A DNA stretch of 64,000 bases from Maribacter aquivivus (GCF_900142175.1 NZ_FQZX01000003.1:491804-555803); one strand, 5' to 3'. Shown: positions 43,760-52,975, counted from the stretch's first letter. Numbers and translations are program-made. The notes: generated by a model from the sequence alone, not told the origin.

Positions 43760-44923
43760 CTAGTTAGCTAATGCCTTTTTTTTGACTTTGAGCATTTTTG
43801 CTGCAGATGTGTAGCCGCCTTCTGTGCCATCAACGAAATGAGAGTGACTTGTTTTTCTGTCTAAAACGTAACAAGACATAACAGAGGCATGGGTAACGTG
43901 TATACCGTATACTATTTTACCTTCGGTTTCAAGTTGGTTTAGGTAGTCTATAAACAGATCTATTTTATCTTGTTCTGCCGTAAAAATGGTATTGATCATG
44001 CCATCTAACATAAATGAATGGGATAACTGACCAATTTGCTCTAGGTATTTTTTTCCGCTTTTAGAAAGGCTAAAGTATATACGACCAATGTTGGTTTTAA
44101 TCCAATTTTTAATGAAGTAGAACCAATTTTTGTCTGCAAGGCTTACGCGCATTTCTTCCCATATTTTATAAAGGCTTGCATCTAGTTTTAGGCGTTCACT
44201 TTTTATAGGTTGCCTTTCTGTAAAGGTTCCGAAAATTGCATCCATCTTAATAAGTACTTCTTTATAAATAGCTCTTTGATTTTTTTCTTCAACGCAATCT
44301 AACAACAGGCAAACTACTTTGGCTTTATTTTGTTCTGGATTTACTTCTTCCCACCTACATTCCATTCCTTCTAAATTCAATAAACTTTCATTGAATTTAG
44401 AATTTGGTAGTTCTTTAAAATTAGATTTAATAATTTCTTCTGCTTTATGTAAGCCGTTGCCAAGTATAATGGGTATGGTAAGCCGTTCTGTTAGTTGATG
44501 TTTGGCAATCTTTAGATGACACTTTTCTGATACAAGTTCTTTAACAGAAACATGTCCAACCCTTAGTACTAAATTGGTTTTTCTTTTAATGTGTACACTA
44601 TAATTATCTAATACAGCAATCACCTTATCAAGTAAGTCTTTAGGTAATAAGAAGGTTGCGCCGTCACCACCAAAGAAATAAGGAATCTCTATATTTCGTT
44701 TGATTTTACGAACGGTATTCAATACCGAAATTATACTACCGGTAGCCGTTAAATTTACCTGGTGGTGATTACCATCTTGTACTGCTTGTGTAGAATTTTG
44801 AATATCTACTACAACAACATGCCAGGTTAGAGGCACAGCCGTAAAGTCAGAATCCTTTTCTAGTATTGCTACTAGCGGTTTATTTAACTTTTTAAGCTCT
44901 GTATAGAATTTGGTGTTTTTCAT
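43760..44923 (-). CDS. DUF3095 family protein with nucleotidyl-cyclase-like aspartates
   Basis: A cytoplasmic 387-residue protein of the DUF3095 family. HVVVVDIQNSTQAV places Asp40 where class III nucleotidyl cyclases have their first metal Asp. YFFGGDGATFLLP puts Asp87 in the second position, 47 residues later, close to the usual spacing. The remainder (about 130-387) does not match a domain I know; its C-terminal GIHVTHASVMSCYV segment is conserved-looking. It may therefore synthesise or bind a nucleotide signal, but activity is unproven. A NUDIX hydrolase gene lies 74 bp upstream on the same strand. Confidence 0.75.
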   Translation of the reverse strand: MKNTKFYTELKKLNKPLVAILEKDSDFTAVPLTWHVVVVDIQNSTQAVQDGNHHQVNLTATGSIISVLNTVRKIKRNIEIPYFFGGDGATFLLPKDLLDKVIAVLDNYSVHIKRKTNLVLRVGHVSVKELVSEKCHLKIAKHQLTERLTIPIILGNGLHKAEEIIKSNFKELPNSKFNESLLNLEGMECRWEEVNPEQNKAKVVCLLLDCVEEKNQRAIYKEVLIKMDAIFGTFTERQPIKSERLKLDASLYKIWEEMRVSLADKNWFYFIKNWIKTNIGRIYFSLSKSGKKYLEQIGQLSHSFMLDGMINTIFTAEQDKIDLFIDYLNQLETEGKIVYGIHVTHASVMSCYVLDRKTSHSHFVDGTEGGYTSAAKMLKVKKKALAN

Positions 44924-44997
44924 TCGCTAATTAGCTAGTCGTATTTTAAGAGTGAAATTACAAGTTGATGTTGTTTATAAAGAATATGGTTGCTTAT

Positions 44998-45516
44998 TTA
45001 GTACATACGCTCAGCCAACAGTTCTAAGAGAAAAGTTTCTCTTTCAATAGACATCCCTTTTTTAGTGCTTTCAAGCATGGTTTTTTTATTATGGGCTATA
45101 GCTTCATAAATGTTGACCCATTTTGCGGTCATGCCATTTTTAATCTCATAATGCTCCATTTTAGAATCGCCCAACTCTGTATTAATTTCGCAGGTATAGC
45201 AATAAGAAATCATGTGTTGAATGTCAAAACCTGGCTTGTGCCATGGTCTATATTCCTCATAAATACCAAAGGGTTTTATATTTCTTACTTCTAAGGCTCC
45301 GGTTTCTTCACTAAGTTCGCGAATCATACCTTCTATTTTATCTTCACCGTCATCTAAACCACCGCCTGGTAGACTATAATCCTCATAACGCTCTGTATAT
45401 AGCAATAAAATAGAAAGGCCCTGTACAGCAATACTTCTTGTGGCAAGTCTGGTGAAAATAGATTTATTATCTAAAGAGACAACGTCTGGGTGGTAGTGAG
45501 TTTTTAAATTTTGCAT
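44998..45516 (-). CDS. NUDIX hydrolase
   Basis: A 172-residue hydrolase of nucleoside-diphosphate-linked compounds. The NUDIX box GGLDDGEDKIEGMIRELSEE (residues about 52-71, continuing TGAL) fits G-x5-E-x7-R-E-U-x-E-E-x-G-U completely, so it should bind Mg and be active. The N-terminus is compact with a strand after YEDYSLPG. Substrate cannot be read; ADP-ribose, NADH or a modified nucleotide are possibilities. It lies just upstream of the DUF3095 gene on the same strand. Confidence 0.92.
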   Translation of the reverse strand: MQNLKTHYHPDVVSLDNKSIFTRLATRSIAVQGLSILLLYTERYEDYSLPGGGLDDGEDKIEGMIRELSEETGALEVRNIKPFGIYEEYRPWHKPGFDIQHMISYCYTCEINTELGDSKMEHYEIKNGMTAKWVNIYEAIAHNKKTMLESTKKGMSIERETFLLELLAERMY

Positions 45517-45875
45517 TGGTGAAGTGTAATCTTAAAAGGTAATTTCTAATTTATTTTTAGCCCATTTGAAGCATCAAAAATACACAAACCTTTTCTCAAA
45601 ATAATAGGGGAAGAGTCTAGGTTATTTTTATGGTCACTTAAATTCCCAATTGAGTTAATTTACTATTAATGAGCATCCTATTTTTGTGTAGTAATCATAC
45701 TGACCTAGCGCTTCTTTTTGCGTAATTTTATATTTGAAATTACATGGTATAGTGTTAATTAGTACCGATTCTATTTAAAAGTATACAGTTTATCATACTT
45801 AATAAATTCAACTAAGTTGATATGCTAATAAAGGCAGACGACAATTTCATCCATCAGAAAAACAACTATAATTTC
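45517..45875. other. 359-bp divergent intergenic region with a promoter match
   Basis: Between the divergent NUDIX and barrel genes. It contains a plus-strand TATATTTG (45729-45736), an exact TAnnTTTG element about 140 bp before the barrel ATG and without a good -33 partner. CAAAAATA near 45575 is a possible -7 box for the NUDIX gene. No RNA gene or repeat is seen. Confidence 0.4.
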
Positions 45876-48800
45876 ATGCGTTCAAAAATCATATTCTTAA
45901 TATTTCTTGTAGGTCACTGTACTATTTTTTCGCAAAATGCAGATGAGATAAAATCTAACTCGAAAAAAGAGATTTCTCATTCTTTCTATATCACTTCTAA
46001 CGTAGGTAATGTTTCATTTGAAGAGGCAAATAAAGTATTGAACGAAATTAATACGGCTTCTAAAAACGATAGCAATGCAACTTTGCTACTTATTGGTAAT
46101 GTGGTTAATAAAGATGGTTTTTCTGCAAAAGAGAAGCATCAAGGTGCAACTAAAGAGTATTTAATGCCTTTAATGCAATTATGGGATGATTTTAATGGTA
46201 GTGTTATTTTAACGCCAGGACAAAATGAATGGTTAAAAGGAGCTCCACAAAGTATTGATGATTTGGAATCTTTTTTACAAGATAACAGTAAAGCTAAATT
46301 TTGGCCCAATGATGGTTGCCCGTTAGAGCGCGAAACTATTAATGATGATGTTGTTTTAGAAATGGTAGATTCTCAATGGTTTTTAGAAGATTGGGATAAT
46401 CACCCGTATATCAATCAAAAATGTGAAATTAAGACGAGAGATCAATTTTTTGCAGAGTTTAAAGATGACCTAAAAGACAGCCAAGGCAAAACAGTTATTG
46501 TAGCAGTTTACCAACCTGTTATGAGCAATACCAAAATTTCTATGGTAAACAAAATGGGTGGCTTTACTCCACAATCCTATCAAAATAAAGAGAATAGAAA
46601 TTTACGAGGTAGATTAGAAACCATTGCAAGTCAGTTCAATGATGTCATATTTGTATCAGGTAAGGATAGAAATTTACAGTATTTAGAAGATGATGGTATT
46701 CCTCAGATTATTAGTGGCGCAATAGGCAAAACAGAGAAAGCAAGAGCACCAAAAGAAGACCATTTTGAGTCTAGTGCCAATGGTTACGCCAAGTTAACCG
46801 TTTATAAAGATGGTAGCACCGAAGTTGATTTAGTTGAGATTAAAAATGGAGCATCTGAAGTTGCCTTTACCCAAAAAATTAAAAGAGAGCGTCTTTCTTT
46901 AGACGATGTTTCTTATCCTAATAAATTAAATGCAACGACTGCCATGGCTTCTATTTATACGAAAGAAGAGACTAATAAAAAGGGATTCTATAAATGGATG
47001 TGGGGCAACCACTATAGAAATCTTTATAGTAAAGAAATTGAAGCTCCAATATTACAAATAGATGCGCTACCCAATAATGTAACACCAATTTCTGAAGGTG
47101 GTGGTACACAATCTAGATCATTGAGGTTTATAGATGATAATGAGAATGAGTATACTTTACGTGCCTTACGTAAAAGTGCATTACGTTTTCTGCAGACCAA
47201 TGCCATTAATAATCATTACGTAGAAGATTACCTTGATAATACCGTTGCAGAACGTTATTTGTTGGATTTTTACACCACAGCACATCCATATGCACAATTT
47301 GCCATGAGTGACTTGTCTAAAACGTTAGACGTACTTCATTCAAACCCTAAAATTTATTACGTACCTAAACAAAAAGGATTAGGCATTTATAATGAAGATT
47401 ATGGCGATGCATTATTTATGTTAGAAGAGCATGCGGGTGGTGAGAACAAAGACTTTGAAACCTTTGGTAGACCAGATGATATTATTAGTACTACAGACCT
47501 ACGTTTTGAGTTGATGGAATCTAAAGATTCGTACGTAGATGAGCCAAGTTTTATACGTGCTCGTTTATTTGATATGCTGGTTGGTAACTGGGATCGTCAT
47601 CAAGATCAATGGCGTTGGGCACAATTTAAAACAGAAGAGGGTAAAAAGAGATATGAAGCTATACCACGTGATTGGGATCAAGCTTTTCCTAAATATGACG
47701 GGACTATTATTGGTATGCTAAAATTTGCTTTTCCGTTGCTTCGTAAAATGGAAAGTTATGATACCGATGTAAAGAGTGTAAAATGGTTTAATCTTTCTGG
47801 TTATCCTATGGATAAAACTTTTATAAAAAATGCGAAGTGGAATGATTGGAAGAAACAGGTAGATTTTATTCAAGAAAATTTATCTGATTCAGAAATAGAT
47901 GCTGCCTTCAATACCTTGCCCAAAGCAGCCCAAGACAATAGTATTGATGTAATTAAAAAGAACTTAAAATTACGTAGAGATGGTTTGCAAAGTATAGCTA
48001 AATCTTATTATGATTACTTAAATAATTTTGAGGTCATTATAGGAACCGAAGACGATGATAATTTTTTAATTACTAGAAAACCGAACGGTGAAACAGCTAT
48101 ATCTATTTCTAAAGACACCATAGTTTTTAATAATACATACAATGCAAAGCAAACCAAAGAAATTTGGGTATATGGTTTAGACGGTCAAGATACATTTACT
48201 GTTGATGGAGATGGAAAAGATTTGATCAATGTTAAAATTATAGGAGGAAAGAAAAACGATACCTATGATTTTAAGACCACAAAAAAAGTGAAGCTTTATG
48301 ACTTTAAAAGCAAGAACAACACCATAGTAAATGATAAGTCTAAAAAGTGGCTTACAGATGCTTATGACATTAATACGTATGACTATCAGAAAAGAAAATA
48401 TAATGAGAATATTGTTTTTCCAAGTATAGGTTTTGATGGTGATACCGGTTTTAGAATAGGACTAAAAGATCGTTTTACAACCTATGGTTTGGCTAATAAT
48501 CCATTTAAATCTCAACATACCATTGGTGCTGAATATTTCTTTGCAACAAACGGATTTGCAATAGATTATAATGCGGAATTTGCACATATATTTCATAATT
48601 GGAATTTAGGATTTGATGCAAGATATGGGAGTCCTAATTTTACTATGAATTATTTTGGTGATGGTAATGAATCTACATATGATTCTGACTTAGACAGAGA
48701 TTTTAATAGAGTACGTATAAGACAATGGAAAATTTCTCCTTATCTAATTCGTAAGAACGAAAGTAGTAGCTATTTCTTTAGATCTGCCTTAGAATCTTTT

Positions 48801-49439
48801 GATGTTTCTAATGACGATGAACGTTTGGTTGGTCAAGCATTTGCTGAAGATAATGATGTGTATGAGCAGCAATTATATGTATCTGGTGAAGTAGGGTATG
48901 GGTATAAAAATCAGAATAATCCGGCTTTTCCTAGTCGTGCCATGTCGGCTGATATAGCTGCGGGTTATAAAACTAGTATCAACGGATTTGATAATAGTTT
49001 TGCCTATATAAAACCTTCGATAGCTTTAACTTACCCATTACACCCGAGTGGTATTGCGGTAATTGCTACAAAATTAGCAGGAGAAGCAATTATTGGTGAC
49101 ACCTATGAATTTTATCATGGTGCCGTAATTGGTGGTAACACAAGTTTACGGGCTTATAGAAACGAACGATTTAACGGTAAGTCTGCATTTTATCAAAGTA
49201 CAGACCTTAGGGTTGGTGTAACTCGTTTTAAAACGAATTTTATACCACTACAAATGGGTGTAAGTGCTGGTTTTGACTATGGTCGCGTATGGTCAGATAA
49301 TGATAATTCTACAAAATGGCATAATGATTACGGAGGATCGGTTTGGATATCTGGTTTTAGTGCCTTAACAGGTAATCTGGGTTTCTATCATGGTGGTGAT
49401 GGCAATAGGCTGGTATTTAGTTTAGGTTTTAACTTCTAG
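45876..49439 (+). CDS. Outer-membrane BamA-like barrel with degenerate metallophosphoesterase domain
   Basis: A secreted protein of about 1187 residues from the ATG at 45876 (upstream in-frame starts would spoil the signal peptide FLIFLVGHCTIFSQ). Residues ~30-330 align with the calcineurin-like phosphoesterases that Bacteroidota fuse to barrels, but every metal motif is changed. DxG is NVG, GD-N is GNV, GNH is GQN, HH is YQ, and GHEH is GKDR. A middle region (about 380-800) with RYEAIPRDWDQAF follows. The C-terminal ~350 residues are a BamA/TamA-type barrel, with VIGGNTSLRAYRNERF and a terminal Phe (SLGFNF). It is probably a binding or secretion scaffold, not an enzyme. Confidence 0.8.
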   Translation: MRSKIIFLIFLVGHCTIFSQNADEIKSNSKKEISHSFYITSNVGNVSFEEANKVLNEINTASKNDSNATLLLIGNVVNKDGFSAKEKHQGATKEYLMPLMQLWDDFNGSVILTPGQNEWLKGAPQSIDDLESFLQDNSKAKFWPNDGCPLERETINDDVVLEMVDSQWFLEDWDNHPYINQKCEIKTRDQFFAEFKDDLKDSQGKTVIVAVYQPVMSNTKISMVNKMGGFTPQSYQNKENRNLRGRLETIASQFNDVIFVSGKDRNLQYLEDDGIPQIISGAIGKTEKARAPKEDHFESSANGYAKLTVYKDGSTEVDLVEIKNGASEVAFTQKIKRERLSLDDVSYPNKLNATTAMASIYTKEETNKKGFYKWMWGNHYRNLYSKEIEAPILQIDALPNNVTPISEGGGTQSRSLRFIDDNENEYTLRALRKSALRFLQTNAINNHYVEDYLDNTVAERYLLDFYTTAHPYAQFAMSDLSKTLDVLHSNPKIYYVPKQKGLGIYNEDYGDALFMLEEHAGGENKDFETFGRPDDIISTTDLRFELMESKDSYVDEPSFIRARLFDMLVGNWDRHQDQWRWAQFKTEEGKKRYEAIPRDWDQAFPKYDGTIIGMLKFAFPLLRKMESYDTDVKSVKWFNLSGYPMDKTFIKNAKWNDWKKQVDFIQENLSDSEIDAAFNTLPKAAQDNSIDVIKKNLKLRRDGLQSIAKSYYDYLNNFEVIIGTEDDDNFLITRKPNGETAISISKDTIVFNNTYNAKQTKEIWVYGLDGQDTFTVDGDGKDLINVKIIGGKKNDTYDFKTTKKVKLYDFKSKNNTIVNDKSKKWLTDAYDINTYDYQKRKYNENIVFPSIGFDGDTGFRIGLKDRFTTYGLANNPFKSQHTIGAEYFFATNGFAIDYNAEFAHIFHNWNLGFDARYGSPNFTMNYFGDGNESTYDSDLDRDFNRVRIRQWKISPYLIRKNESSSYFFRSALESFDVSNDDERLVGQAFAEDNDVYEQQLYVSGEVGYGYKNQNNPAFPSRAMSADIAAGYKTSINGFDNSFAYIKPSIALTYPLHPSGIAVIATKLAGEAIIGDTYEFYHGAVIGGNTSLRAYRNERFNGKSAFYQSTDLRVGVTRFKTNFIPLQMGVSAGFDYGRVWSDNDNSTKWHNDYGGSVWISGFSALTGNLGFYHGGDGNRLVFSLGFNF

Positions 49440-49618
49440 TTTTAGATATCATTTTTATTAGTGAGGGTATGATTAAGATGTTTTATTGATTTAAAAAGTG
49501 ATACTTAGTTTTATAAACTATAACTGATACTTTTAAGCTTTTCTTAGAACGTATTTAGTAATAGTTTTGCAAAATAAATTACAAGCGACTATCTATAGCG
49601 TAATAAGTATCATCCTTC

Positions 49619-50398
49619 ATGAAATTGACCTTTAATTTTATTACATCAATTTGCTGTATTTCTATATTTTTTTTAAGCTTTTCTATTGAGGCTCAATTGG
49701 TAAATATTGAATCTAAACGCATGCATACAGACTCTTTACGGTTTGTTTTAAATAGCGATTTACTTTTTAATTATACTGATAACAATGGGGAATATATACT
49801 GCAGGTGAGTTCTAATGTTACCACACAGTTTAAGTCTAAAAACCTTAATAGCATTTATTTCTTTATAGGTAATGTTAACCTTATACGTTCTAAAGATGAA
49901 GATTTTCAGAATTCATATTTTTTACATGCAAGGTTTAATCAAAAATTGACTGAAGTAATTCGTTTTGAAGCCTTTATTCAAAATCAGAATAACCAAAAAT
50001 TAACCATATCTGAACGAAATTTATTAGGTGCTGGTTTACGTCTAAAGTTGTTTTCAAAAAATGGCTCGCTTGCCTATTTTGGTAATTCTTATATTTATGA
50101 AATTGAATCTGTAGATGACTCTAATCAAAAGTTCTACAATCATAGAAATAGTAGCTATGTATCTTTAAATCAAAATTTTAAAAAATATAATCTAGATATA
50201 ACCGGTACATTTTACTTTCAGCCATTGTATAAAAACATAAGTAATCATAGAATTCTTAGTCAGTTTAAAGCAGAAATGCCTTTAACAAAAAGAATCAGCT
50301 TTTCTGCGCTTTATAATTACGCTGTAATCAATTTTAATTCGGTTTTAGAAGATAACCGTTCATCTAATGTTAGTTTTGGACTTACATTGAATTTATAA
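49619..50398 (+). CDS. DUF481-like outer-membrane protein
   Basis: A 259-residue exported protein with signal peptide ending near SIEAQ. The mature region is made of alternating beta strands of aromatic and polar residues (FLHARFNQKLTEVIRFEAF, LGAGLRLKLFS, SYVSLNQNFKKYNLDITG), ending in LTLNL. This is the style of the DUF481/YdiY group of small outer-membrane barrels, which often contain SRIRLS-type strands. The role is unknown. It lies 179 bp after the barrel gene on the same strand. Confidence 0.6.
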   Translation: MKLTFNFITSICCISIFFLSFSIEAQLVNIESKRMHTDSLRFVLNSDLLFNYTDNNGEYILQVSSNVTTQFKSKNLNSIYFFIGNVNLIRSKDEDFQNSYFLHARFNQKLTEVIRFEAFIQNQNNQKLTISERNLLGAGLRLKLFSKNGSLAYFGNSYIYEIESVDDSNQKFYNHRNSSYVSLNQNFKKYNLDITGTFYFQPLYKNISNHRILSQFKAEMPLTKRISFSALYNYAVINFNSVLEDNRSSNVSFGLTLNL

Positions 50399-50438
50399 TA
50401 CAGTATTTGAATTGAGAACTTTATGTATGTTGCATTTA

Positions 50439-50883
50439 TTAGATACTACGATTAATGTCTAAGTCATAATAATTTTTTGTATTCAGATTAATTTTAATGT
50501 TGAAGTAGCAATTTCCACCATCTTCACCATTTATCCAGCATCCATCGTTAAGCTTTACAAAGCCATTAACTGAGTCAACAAATACTATGGCCATTTTTTC
50601 GTAACCGACCATTTCTAGATTAGAGGATTCTAGAGCTGTTTTAAACCTGTTTTTTTTCAATGAAGGCGGTGTAAAATTCATTATTTTTGTCTGCCTCACC
50701 TAAATAAATTTTCCCTTGAATATCTCCATTTGGTTTGTCATAAATTTTTAGACCAGAACCAGGTATGTAGATACAACATAACTTAAACTCATTATTAGGC
50801 ATAATAAGTCCCGTTTTAAATTCTTGCGAATAACTAGCATAAAAACTAATGATAAAGAGTAATACGAATAGAATTTTTTTCAT
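50439..50883 (-). pseudogene. Secreted SH3-like protein split by a frameshift in an A8 tract
   Basis: Two overlapping minus-strand frames look like one gene. The first (50641-50883, ATG 50883) gives a signal peptide (FIISFYASYSQ) and an SH3-like start, with LKIYDKPNGDIQGKIYLGE. It stops soon after an A8 run on the minus strand (GAAAAAAAACAGG). Dropping one A continues into the second frame (50439-50699): NRFKTALESSNLEMVGYEKM and VNGFVKLNDGCWINGEDGG. The joined protein would be about 145 residues, with SH3-type DG-CWI spacing. Sequencing error, phase variation, slippage or decay are all possible. Confidence 0.55.
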
Positions 50884-50934
50884 TGTATAATCAGCTATAG
50901 CACTAGTTTATATTAGCAAAAGTTAATTCAGATA

Positions 50935-52347
50935 TTAATGTTTAAAGTTATTATAGGTATCAGATTTTACAAGGTATACTTTAACATTATTCAGAGAACT
51001 GAAATACGGAATTTCAAATGTACCTGTATGATTTTTAAAGGTGATTGTATACTCTAACTCTCCTTTTTCTTCAGCAGAGTTAATAGCCATAATTAAATTT
51101 TCTTTAAACTTTTTCGTGTTGATTGTTTTTGCGTAGGCCGTTAATTGCTCATCGGCATAATCACTACTTGTATTTTGTTGTGCTATTATAGCTAGTAAAT
51201 ATAAAACACCTATATCTGGTTCATTTACAGCAAATGATGCTTCTGCTAAATCTGAATATATACGATTTAAACATCTAATATATCTTGTGCCACCTGCAGT
51301 ATGATATTTATTGGTTAAAGCTTTGCCAAATGAAGAAACTGCCAGCGAATATTCTTTTTTATTCATATAAATATCGGCTAATGCATGTGCAGCATAATGG
51401 TTTACATTTTTTACAGATTCTTTTGCATAGTAACCTATATTTTCTGCCATTTTATTATCTAATTCTACTTTGTAGTTTTCGAAAAATTGTAACTGAGGTA
51501 TGTAATTCTTTACATTGTCTCTAGTCAATTTAGTATCTAAACCTTTAGCATTGGTAACAAAGTCTAAATTATTTGAATATGGAGGTATTTGAGCAAGTAA
51601 GTTAACTGTATCTCTAAGTTCATCAATAGCTTGGTCATGATATAATCTATTGGTATTTTCCCAACGATTTGGAATGATATAGTTTGTGTTTGTTATTTCA
51701 GGTTTAATTTTAGAAAAATTATCAGTAGTAACTGGTAGTTTGGTGCCTAGGCTTAAATCAAATTTGTAAAAGATTATTTCTCTATTCTTCCAGATACTAT
51801 AGTTACTATTAATGGATATGATGTATAAATTATTTTCATAAACCCGAATAAATAATAAAACAAAACTAGGTTTGACATACAATTCTCGCTCATTTTCTTT
51901 GAATTTACCGGAGTTGAAAATGAAGTTGTCATTTACTAATTCTTCGTAAAGGTTTTCTTTTTTTAATAACGTATTATTTTTAAAATAGGCGGATGCATAG
52001 CTGTCAATTAATTCTTGCTCGTATTTTTTTGATGTAATATTTTTGACGGCTATTTTACCTTTATCAAGTGTATAGCTTGCAGGTATATAGCTTGAAGCTA
52101 TTTCTTTTTCTTTTGAAATTTCAATGCCTAAACCAATTAATTTATGTTCGTAATCTTTTTTACTTGGTTTATCAGCTTTTTTAAAATTAGCATACCATTT
52201 GTTAATTTTCTTGATTTCAGGATTTGACTCGTTAAAAGTGCTTATGTAGTTATCTATAAATTTTTCAACCTTAGGTGTAAACCCTTCTTGTGCTATAATA
52301 AATTGATTACATAAAAGGATAGTGAGTAGAATGCTGATTTTCTTCAT
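50935..52347 (-). CDS. Secreted protein of unknown function with TPR-like helices
   Basis: About 470 residues from the ATG at 52347, whose signal peptide MKKISILLTILLCNQFIIAQ is clean; an earlier in-frame start (52413) would add 22 residues. The middle is helical (YYAKESVKNVNHYAAHALADIYM, EYSLAVSSFGKALTNKYHTA) in a pattern like degenerate TPR. The C-terminus is beta-rich (YTITFKNHTGTFEIPYFSSL). No enzyme motif is recognised. It probably acts in the periplasm or on the surface. It is the last gene before the tRNA-fragment region. Confidence 0.6.
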   Translation of the reverse strand: MKKISILLTILLCNQFIIAQEGFTPKVEKFIDNYISTFNESNPEIKKINKWYANFKKADKPSKKDYEHKLIGLGIEISKEKEIASSYIPASYTLDKGKIAVKNITSKKYEQELIDSYASAYFKNNTLLKKENLYEELVNDNFIFNSGKFKENERELYVKPSFVLLFIRVYENNLYIISINSNYSIWKNREIIFYKFDLSLGTKLPVTTDNFSKIKPEITNTNYIIPNRWENTNRLYHDQAIDELRDTVNLLAQIPPYSNNLDFVTNAKGLDTKLTRDNVKNYIPQLQFFENYKVELDNKMAENIGYYAKESVKNVNHYAAHALADIYMNKKEYSLAVSSFGKALTNKYHTAGGTRYIRCLNRIYSDLAEASFAVNEPDIGVLYLLAIIAQQNTSSDYADEQLTAYAKTINTKKFKENLIMAINSAEEKGELEYTITFKNHTGTFEIPYFSSLNNVKVYLVKSDTYNNFKH

Positions 52348-52413
52348 AATTATTTTAAACGGATTTGTAAATGGTTTAGTGCCAAAATGGGCAATAAAAA
52401 CCAGAACTAGCAT

Positions 52414-52742
52414 TAGTACTATATGTCTAAAAGAAGCAATAGGAGAGGAGTAGGCTGTATTTAGTAAAAATTTGCTAACCTATTCTTTTGATTTAAAGAT
52501 TAGAATTACCTATAAGTTGAAGATAAAATGAAAAATGGTTTAGTTTCTTATTCTAAGCAAAGCGCTTGTAATTGAATTTTCAAGTAATTAATGAATCACA
52601 AATTGCATATTTTATAGAAATTAAAGTTCGTATGAAACGTTCAAATTATTTTGAGATATCTTGTTTGGACAGGTTTATAGCTACCAAATCGTGTTCACTT
52701 TCGTGTTCAATTGTACTTTCATGTAAAATTTAAGCATAAAAA
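52414..52742. other. Gene-free stretch left of the tRNA fragment, with 12-bp iterations
   Basis: No gene is supported between 52414 and 52742. TGTTCACTTTCG followed by TGTTCAATTGTA (about 52692-52715) are two 12-bp units that resemble three units on the right side of the tRNA fragment. They may be recombinase arm-type sites. A 33-residue reading frame here is probably spurious. Confidence 0.4.
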
Positions 52743-52770
52743 AAACGGTCTAGCTTTCGCTAAACCGTTT
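52743..52770 (-). terminator. Terminator following the tRNA fragment
   Basis: Stem AAACGGTCTAGC / GCTAAACCGTTT (one mismatch), loop TTTC, with an 8-nt T-run in the minus direction. It is 19 bp beyond the tRNA 3' end and is probably the terminator of the original tRNA-Met gene. Confidence 0.85.
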
Positions 52771-52788
52771 ATACTGTGCCTTTTGTTC

Positions 52789-52833
52789 TGTAGCGAGAGG
52801 GGGGCACGATCCCCCGACCTCCGGGTTATGAAT
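52789..52833 (-). other. 3' fragment of a tRNA-Met (CAT) gene, likely attachment-site remnant
   Basis: On the minus strand the sequence runs from the anticodon loop (TTCATAA), through the 3' anticodon stem and variable loop (AGGTC), a T-arm of GGGGG / CCCCC with loop ATCGTGC, to the 3' acceptor strand TCTCGCT and discriminator A. The 5' half (acceptor, D-arm, anticodon stem) is absent and replaced by unrelated DNA. Fragments cut at the anticodon loop are typical of tyrosine-recombinase insertion in tRNA genes. The intact, reconstituted tRNA gene would be at the far end of the inserted DNA, towards the right. Integrase not found. Confidence 0.75.
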
Positions 52834-52890
52834 TTCCCTCTCAAAATTTAAAATGCCAATATGTTGGCACTTTAGAGATGCTTTATTAAT

Positions 52891-52932
52891 AAATCGTGTG
52901 CAAAAACTTGTTCAGTTTTGTGTTCACTTATG
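52891..52932 (+). repeat. Three 12-bp iterations right of the tRNA fragment
   Basis: TGTGCAAAAACT, TGTTCAGTTTTG and TGTTCACTTATG follow one another after AAATCG. The left-hand side of the fragment has two similar units. Between fragment and repeats lies a perfect TGCCAA, TATG, TTGGCA hairpin (about 52854-52869). Together they look like recombination-site architecture. Confidence 0.5.
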
Positions 52933-52975
52933 ATTAAAAATTTTATCTAATTTACGTAAAATAATTAGTAATAAA

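Noticed and set aside
52648..52735. 33-residue plus-strand frame left of the tRNA fragment
   Set aside because: Short, overlaps the 12-bp iterations, no family pattern and no start context.
52789..52833. A functional tRNA-Met gene
   Set aside because: Only the 3' part from the anticodon loop onward is present; acceptor 5' strand, D-arm and 5' anticodon stem are missing.
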